Below are positions 59,287 through 64,000 of a stretch of 64,000 bases of DNA, piece by piece. How positions within the stretch are numbered: the stretch's first letter is position 1; every line of letters begins with the position of its first letter. Source of the stretch: Bernardetia sp963719525 (GTDB lineage: Bacteria > Bacteroidota > Bacteroidia > Cytophagales > Bernardetiaceae); contig CAVRCG010000004.1 in assembly GCA_963719525.1 (NCBI GenBank), positions 3,720,001 through 3,784,000 on the forward strand, given 5' to 3'. The notes under the pieces are model-generated. The model was not told where the DNA came from and searched no databases. It saw only the letters and a list, made by a program, of their open reading frames with translations. The translations under genes and the position numbers were made by a program.

Positions 59287-62054
59287 TTACTTGAACAAGT
59301 CGAATTTTACGCCTGCATTGAATCTTTCATTGTAATATTCTACCTGCATGGTACGCGAGCTGATGCCCTGATAATAGCGCAATGGTTGGTTTGTTAGGTT
59401 GTTTACTTCAAAGAAGAATCTCCAATTAGGGCTGAAAGCATATGAACCATTCAAGTCTAAGAAAGTCTGTTTGTCGTAGAACCTGTCCTCAAAGGCTTCG
59501 CCTTCCAATTCATCGATATAATCGCTGGCGTAGTTCAACGATGCCCTTAACACCAACTTATCTGTTTCGTAAGAAAGTGATGCGTTGAACATGTTTTCAG
59601 CGGTACCTGGCAAAGCCAAATCATCTGCCTCTCTTCCTTGTATACCCGTAGTGTTCGACTGTGTGTAAGTGTAGTTAAGGTATATTCCTAAACCTTTCCA
59701 AATTTGACGCTGTAAAGAAACTTCAAGTCCATAAATTTCCGCTGTTCCACCGTTTTGGAAAGTGGTGTATTCCAAATCGTTACCGAACTGCGGATCGTTA
59801 AAGCCTTCTACACGTTGCTCGTAGATGAAGTTGTCAAGGTCTTTGTAGAAAATACCTCCCGATACAATTCCAATGTTTTCGAAATAGTTTTCATACATCA
59901 AGTCGAAGTTCATTGAAGTTGTCGCCTCCAAGTTGCCGATTACCACGTACCAATTCCTCGTCATCTGGGCTAAACTTTGCAGATAAGGTACCAAGTCATA
60001 ATAATTTGGTCTTGCAATGGTGTTTGTATAAGCAAACCTCAGAATTGAATAATCCGAGAAGTTGTAATTCAAGTGCAAGCCAGGCATGAAGTTCGTGTAG
60101 CTCTGCGAAGCCGTCTCTTCAGAAAAAGTCTCATTGTCTACATCAAGCAAAAAGCCTGTATAATCGATATTTGTGGCTTCAACACGCAAACCAACAATAC
60201 CCGATAATTTGTCACTTACGCTTACATCGGCCATTACGTAACCCGCATAAATATTTTCGTTGGCACTATAATTACCTGGCAAGTATTCTCCTAATTCATC
60301 TGTTCTATCAAATAGAGCACTATTGTTTAGGTCTAAGCCGCCTAAAAAAGCTGGTGTTACAAACCTACCTGCCCTGTACTGCTCGCCTGCTAAATAGTCT
60401 GGGTTGGAGTAGTCTGTATTTGGCACATCGCCCAATTCTGCACCAAAAGCATCTTCATCAACTGGTTCATAAGAAAAAAAGGCATTGGTTCTTACCTTGT
60501 CTTTGGTTCTCAATCGGCCACCAAACTTCAATACGGTGTTCTTTTGGACGGGAAGGGTGAAATCTAACCTTGCATTAAAGTCTTCATCAAACGTGTCCTG
60601 AAACTCTTCAGTGATTTCATTCAGTCCCACACCCAAATTATCAGATGGGTTGGCTAAAATTGCCAACGGAAACTCAGTATCTCTTAAATCAAGATTTACA
60701 CTCTGCCCACCCGACCTATAACTGATGTATCTTTCGTTTGGTCTTTCTTCAGAAGCCTTTGCATAAGTTGCTGACCAAGTCATTTTCAATAGGTCAAACT
60801 GGTGTTCTCCTCTTAATGAAATATTTCTGTTCCTTTGGTCTTCCAACCTTCTGTTATCAACCCTACCGCCATTGATTCCACCTTTGCTCTGAAACTCAAC
60901 CCTAGCAGGTACATTATATTGGTCTGGTCCAGAGAAATATCATCTCCATCGTCAAAAGCGTCATCAATTTGACTTATTCGCATTCTAAAACGGTTTTCCC
61001 AATCGTCTCTCCAGTTATAAATACCTGAAAGAAATAGCTTATGGTTTTTATTGATTTCATAATCCAAAGCCAAGTTTACACTTCGTCTAATACGTTGAAC
61101 TTGATATTCTCTAATATCGAATTCTTCGATTAAGGCTTCTCCGTTATCATCTTGGAACCAAACAGCTTCTACATTGTCTGAACCGAACTCATGATTATTG
61201 TAAGAAGCCGAAAATACAACGCCCAATTTATTATTGGCATAACGATTAGCCGCTACAATGCCACCTGTCCAAATTGGTTTGTCTGAAAGAAAGTTGAAAC
61301 CAGAGGCCAGGGTACCAGAAACACGAGGACCAGTAGGCTCTGAACGAGTAACTAAGTTTACTGAACCACCAATAGCATCGGCATCCATATCGGGCAAAAC
61401 CGCTTTATTCACCTGAATGGTTTGGATCATGTCAGAGGGAATCAAATCCAACTGCACATTTCTGTTGTCACCTTCGGCAGAAGGCACTCGCTCACCGTTG
61501 ATTGTTACAGAATTCAATTGAGGTGCAAGCCCTCTGATGATAATGTTACGTGCCTCACCTTGGTCGTTTTGAATGGTGATACCGGGAATACGCTTTAGCG
61601 CGTCTCCAATATTAGCGTCTGGAAATCGGCCAATCTGATCGGCAGCTACTACATTGGTAATATTGGCGTTGGTACGCTGTTGGTTCAAGGCCTTGGCCTG
61701 TCCTTTCAACCTGTCTCCAATTACCATTACTTCACCTGTTTGTGTAAAGCCAGGTTCAAGAGAAATGTTGGCCACAGTAGTTTGCCCAGCAGTGATATTG
61801 ATCACTTGCTCTAGCTTTTTATAGCCTACATAAGAAACGGTTACGTTATGAGCACCATCGGCAAGCTCTAAAATGGTGTAATTACCATTTACATCGGTTA
61901 TTCCGCCCTTGTTAAGGTCGGTAATGAATACAGTAGCCCCGGGTAAACCAAGCCCCAATTCGTCTGTAATTTTACCGCTGAGAATTCCATTTTGCGCCAT
62001 AGCAAAATTGGAAAGCAATAGGGTAATTGCTAAAGTGTGTAAGAGTCTTTTCAT
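59287..62054 (-). pseudogene. TonB-dependent outer membrane receptor, one frameshift
   Basis: About 920 residues: signal peptide (TLAITLLLSNFAMA), a carboxypeptidase-regulatory-like domain (NGILSGKITDELGLGLPGATV) and a plug domain with ANIGDALKRIPGITIQNDQGEARNIIIRG. The large barrel ends ...FNAGVKFDLFK, with the terminal aromatic signal. A frame break near 60,935-60,945 splits it. The correct reading of the second part begins DQYNVPARVEFQSKGG. Its position next to a phytase suggests uptake of phytate or its products. The gene style and codon use are those of the right-hand segment. It could be intact if the break is an error. Confidence 0.85.
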
Positions 62055-62248
62055 AGATTAGGTTAGATTTTTAATGATGTCCACAAAACTGGTAATCAAA
62101 CAAAAACTAACTGTTTCGAAAAGGTTAAGAAAAAGTCAAGAGACCCTGTTTTCATGTTAAGAACACCTTGCAAAACAAGGTTGGTTTGTAGAAAGCTCTT
62201 TACATTTTAAGCGCCAATATTAAGGCTATGTTAATCATGCTATTTCAT

Positions 62249-62278
62249 AAAAAAAGGAGCCCTAGAGCTCCATTTTTC
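62249..62278 (-). terminator. Terminator downstream of the SDR gene
   Basis: On the minus strand TGGAGC-TCTAG-GGCTCC is followed by seven T. It lies about 45 bp after the SDR stop. Confidence 0.7.
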
Positions 62279-62323
62279 TTAATTTTCTTTTGGCCATCAG
62301 GTAGCCCCAAATCACTTTGGGGC

Positions 62324-63193
62324 TTAGCCCTTTTTTCCGCGTTGCGCTTCAAGCATGTCCCACATTTCCTGAGGTATCTTTTCTAAATGACTGAATTCGC
62401 CAGCACCCATTAGCCATTCGCCACCATCAATGGTCACTACTTCGCCATTTACATAGGCCGAATAGTCAGACATTAAATAGGCCGCCAAATTCGCCAATTC
62501 TTGGTGCTCTCCTACCCTTCCTACTGGTACTAGTTTGGCTGGGTCAAATTTCTTTACCAAATCGCCAGGTAGCAACCTACTCCAAGCACCTTCCGTTGGG
62601 AATGGCCCCGGAGCAATGGCGTTCATTCGTATTTTATATTTTGCCCATTCCACTGCTAAAGAGCGGGTCATTGCCAAAACACCCGCCTTTGCACAAGCCG
62701 ATGGCACTACATAACCTGAGCCAGTCCAAGCATAGGTGGTAACTATGTTCAAAACCGTACCCGGTTGTTTGTTCTCAATCCACTTTTTTCCCAAAGCCAG
62801 GGTAAAGTTGGTGGTGCCTTTTAATACAATATCAATTACCGTGTCGAAAGCCCTGTTCGATAGCCGTTCTGTGGGGCTGATAAAATTACCCGCAGCATTA
62901 TTTAAGAGTGCATGAATTTGCCCAAATCTTTCTTCAGTCTCCTTCAACACATTTTCTACTTGTTCGTAGTCTCGTACATCACACTGCACGGCCAACACTT
63001 TGCCGCCAGTAGCCGCTTCCATTTCTTTTGCAGTTTGCTGAAGTACATCAATCTTGCGACTGGTAATTACCAAGTTGGCACCTAATTCAAGGAAATAGGT
63101 ACCCATGGCACGGCCAAGGCCTGTACCGCCACCTGTTACTATTATCGTTTGGTCTTTTAGCGCTCCTTCTTTGAGCATTCCGTCTGTTCTCAT
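62324..63193 (-). CDS. SDR oxidoreductase, 2,4-dienoyl-CoA-reductase-like
   Basis: ATG 63193 (MRTDGMLKEGALKDQTIIVTGG) is chosen; an upstream in-frame extension is unlikely. The protein has about 289 residues. The cofactor motif is TGGGTGLGRA, followed by NNAAGNFI. The usual YxxxK is replaced by SACAK in VVPSACAKAGV, where the Ser four before Lys is what eukaryotic-type 2,4-dienoyl-CoA reductases have. IDGGEWLMGAGEF lies near the end. It therefore probably reduces polyunsaturated enoyl-CoA in beta-oxidation with NADPH. It lies alone on the right-hand segment, divergent from the OmpA-like gene. Confidence 0.85.
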   Translation of the reverse strand: MRTDGMLKEGALKDQTIIVTGGGTGLGRAMGTYFLELGANLVITSRKIDVLQQTAKEMEAATGGKVLAVQCDVRDYEQVENVLKETEERFGQIHALLNNAAGNFISPTERLSNRAFDTVIDIVLKGTTNFTLALGKKWIENKQPGTVLNIVTTYAWTGSGYVVPSACAKAGVLAMTRSLAVEWAKYKIRMNAIAPGPFPTEGAWSRLLPGDLVKKFDPAKLVPVGRVGEHQELANLAAYLMSDYSAYVNGEVVTIDGGEWLMGAGEFSHLEKIPQEMWDMLEAQRGKKG

Positions 63194-63323
63194 AGTCTTT
63201 TTAGCTTCGCTGAACAAGATATAAATTATTATGCATGCAGCACAATCCTTTAACGCCACCTGTCCATAATAGTCATGATTTTGTGTACTTTAATTTTCAT
63301 ATTTGTCCCTTAAATCGCTCTTT

Positions 63324-64000
63324 ATGAAACAGATTACGCTCTACCTCTCTCTTCTTACCGTTTTATTACTTTCATCCTGTGTGGCTCAAAAAGATTTTGA
63401 CGCTTTAATGACACAGAAAAATGGCTTGGAAGCCGATAAAGCACAATTGGAAAACCAACTGTCTGTAGCCAACGAAAAAATCAATCGACTTGAAGTACAG
63501 TTGGACAATATGACCACAGAAAAAAACGCACTTCAGAATGATTTCAATTTGATTGACAAGGAGCTGCGCGAATTAAAAGCCGAACATGGAAGAATTAAGG
63601 GCTTGTATGAAAACCTCTTGACTAATAGCGGTCAGCTGAATCAAGATTTAGCAAGGCAGCAAAAAAGACTGCTCGCCATTGAAGAAGACTTAGGCTTACA
63701 GAAAAAACGAAATGAAGAGCTGGCTGAAGACTTAAGTAAACGCGAAGCCAGGGTAGCAGAGTTGGAAAAACTTATCTCAGACAAGGAAGCGGCCGTTCAA
63801 GCATTAAAGAATAAGGTCACCAATGCCCTGCTCAACTTTAACGAAGATGATTTAAAGGTAGAAGTGCGTAACGGAAAAGTATATGTGTCGTTGGCAGAGC
63901 AGCTTTTGTTTGGTTCGGGCAGTATTACCGTAGACGAAAAAGGAGTAAATGCCTTAAAGCAATTGGCCAATGCCATTAAAACCAACCCCGACATTAACAT
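63324..64000 (+). CDS. OmpA/MotB-like lipoprotein with coiled coil (3' partial)
   Basis: The frame is open from ATG 63324 to the window edge. The signal ends in a lipobox (LLTVLLLSSC). About 130 residues of coiled coil follow (EADKAQLENQLSVANEKINRL onward). The beginning of an OmpA-like peptidoglycan-binding domain then appears (VEVRNGKVYVSLAEQLLFGSGSITVDEKGVNAL), its end outside the window. It should anchor the outer membrane to peptidoglycan. The start ATG follows a TATTTG-like -7 element near 63,300. This gene belongs to the GC-richer segment. Confidence 0.85.
   Translation, partial: MKQITLYLSLLTVLLLSSCVAQKDFDALMTQKNGLEADKAQLENQLSVANEKINRLEVQLDNMTTEKNALQNDFNLIDKELRELKAEHGRIKGLYENLLTNSGQLNQDLARQQKRLLAIEEDLGLQKKRNEELAEDLSKREARVAELEKLISDKEAAVQALKNKVTNALLNFNEDDLKVEVRNGKVYVSLAEQLLFGSGSITVDEKGVNALKQLANAIKTNPDIN

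Noticed and set aside
60171..60560. 129-residue open frame on the plus strand inside the TonB receptor
   Set aside because: It is an antisense shadow of a well-supported receptor gene, with no signal or domain.

Overview
The window looks like a low-GC member of the Bacteroidota. Supporting evidence: frequent TAnnTTTG-type -7 boxes, almost no Shine-Dalgarno sites, a type IX secretion (Por-secretion) tail, a DUF5686 protein with a carboxypeptidase-regulatory domain, TPR-fused LytS/LytTR signalling pairs, and a TPR-SpoIIE phosphatase. AT-rich DNA, long intergenic gaps and gene style suggest Cytophagales (for example a Bernardetia-like bacterium), but that is a guess. From about 58,680 to the right end the DNA is visibly more GC-rich with different codon use. 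It resembles a different Bacteroidota genome, joined at a truncated phytase gene.

Layout. 1-9.7 kb: TPR/SpoIIE phosphatase, a frameshifted 5'-nucleotidase lipoprotein, a YegS-type lipid kinase, a broken DUF5686 gene and two small hypotheticals. 9.7-15.4 kb: alaS (frameshifted in an A-run), small proteins, a two-gene ABC exporter and an RRM RNA-binding protein. 15.5-22 kb: a solitary type IIG restriction-modification protein, then groES-groL. 22.2-35.2 kb: a signalling island with two paralogous TPR-histidine-kinase/LytTR-regulator pairs and four genes for exported proteins. Three of those genes have upstream LytTR-type direct-repeat operators. One kinase is wrecked by a MITE, a truncated ISAs1-type element and point lesions. 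35.3-45 kb: corA and an 8.3-kb gene for a giant thrombospondin-type-3-repeat protein with a C-terminal sorting tail. 45.5-58.7 kb: a coiled-coil membrane protein, an adenine methyltransferase, ribF, a GbsR-type regulator, an SDR, a collapsed crtY-blh (lycopene cyclase/retinal-forming) locus, an HD hydrolase, an outer-membrane barrel, an exported superoxide dismutase, an alpha/beta hydrolase and a GT-C-like membrane protein. 58.7-64 kb: truncated beta-propeller phytase, TonB receptor, 2,4-dienoyl-CoA reductase-like SDR and an OmpA-like lipoprotein running off the end.

The strongest candidate for something undescribed is in the signalling island. Three pairs of 9-bp direct repeats fit the published LytTR consensus. 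Each pair has a 21-bp period and sits 32-33 bp upstream of a TAnnTTTG box, in front of three genes for exported proteins. Two of those proteins share a small Cys-containing C-terminal domain. This looks like a local LytTR regulon of secreted proteins.

Caution on quality. Many genes carry single-base indels or single in-frame stops, including the essential alaS. Part of the apparent gene decay is therefore probably sequencing or assembly error. The MITE and IS insertions and the crtY-blh collapse cannot be explained that way so easily.
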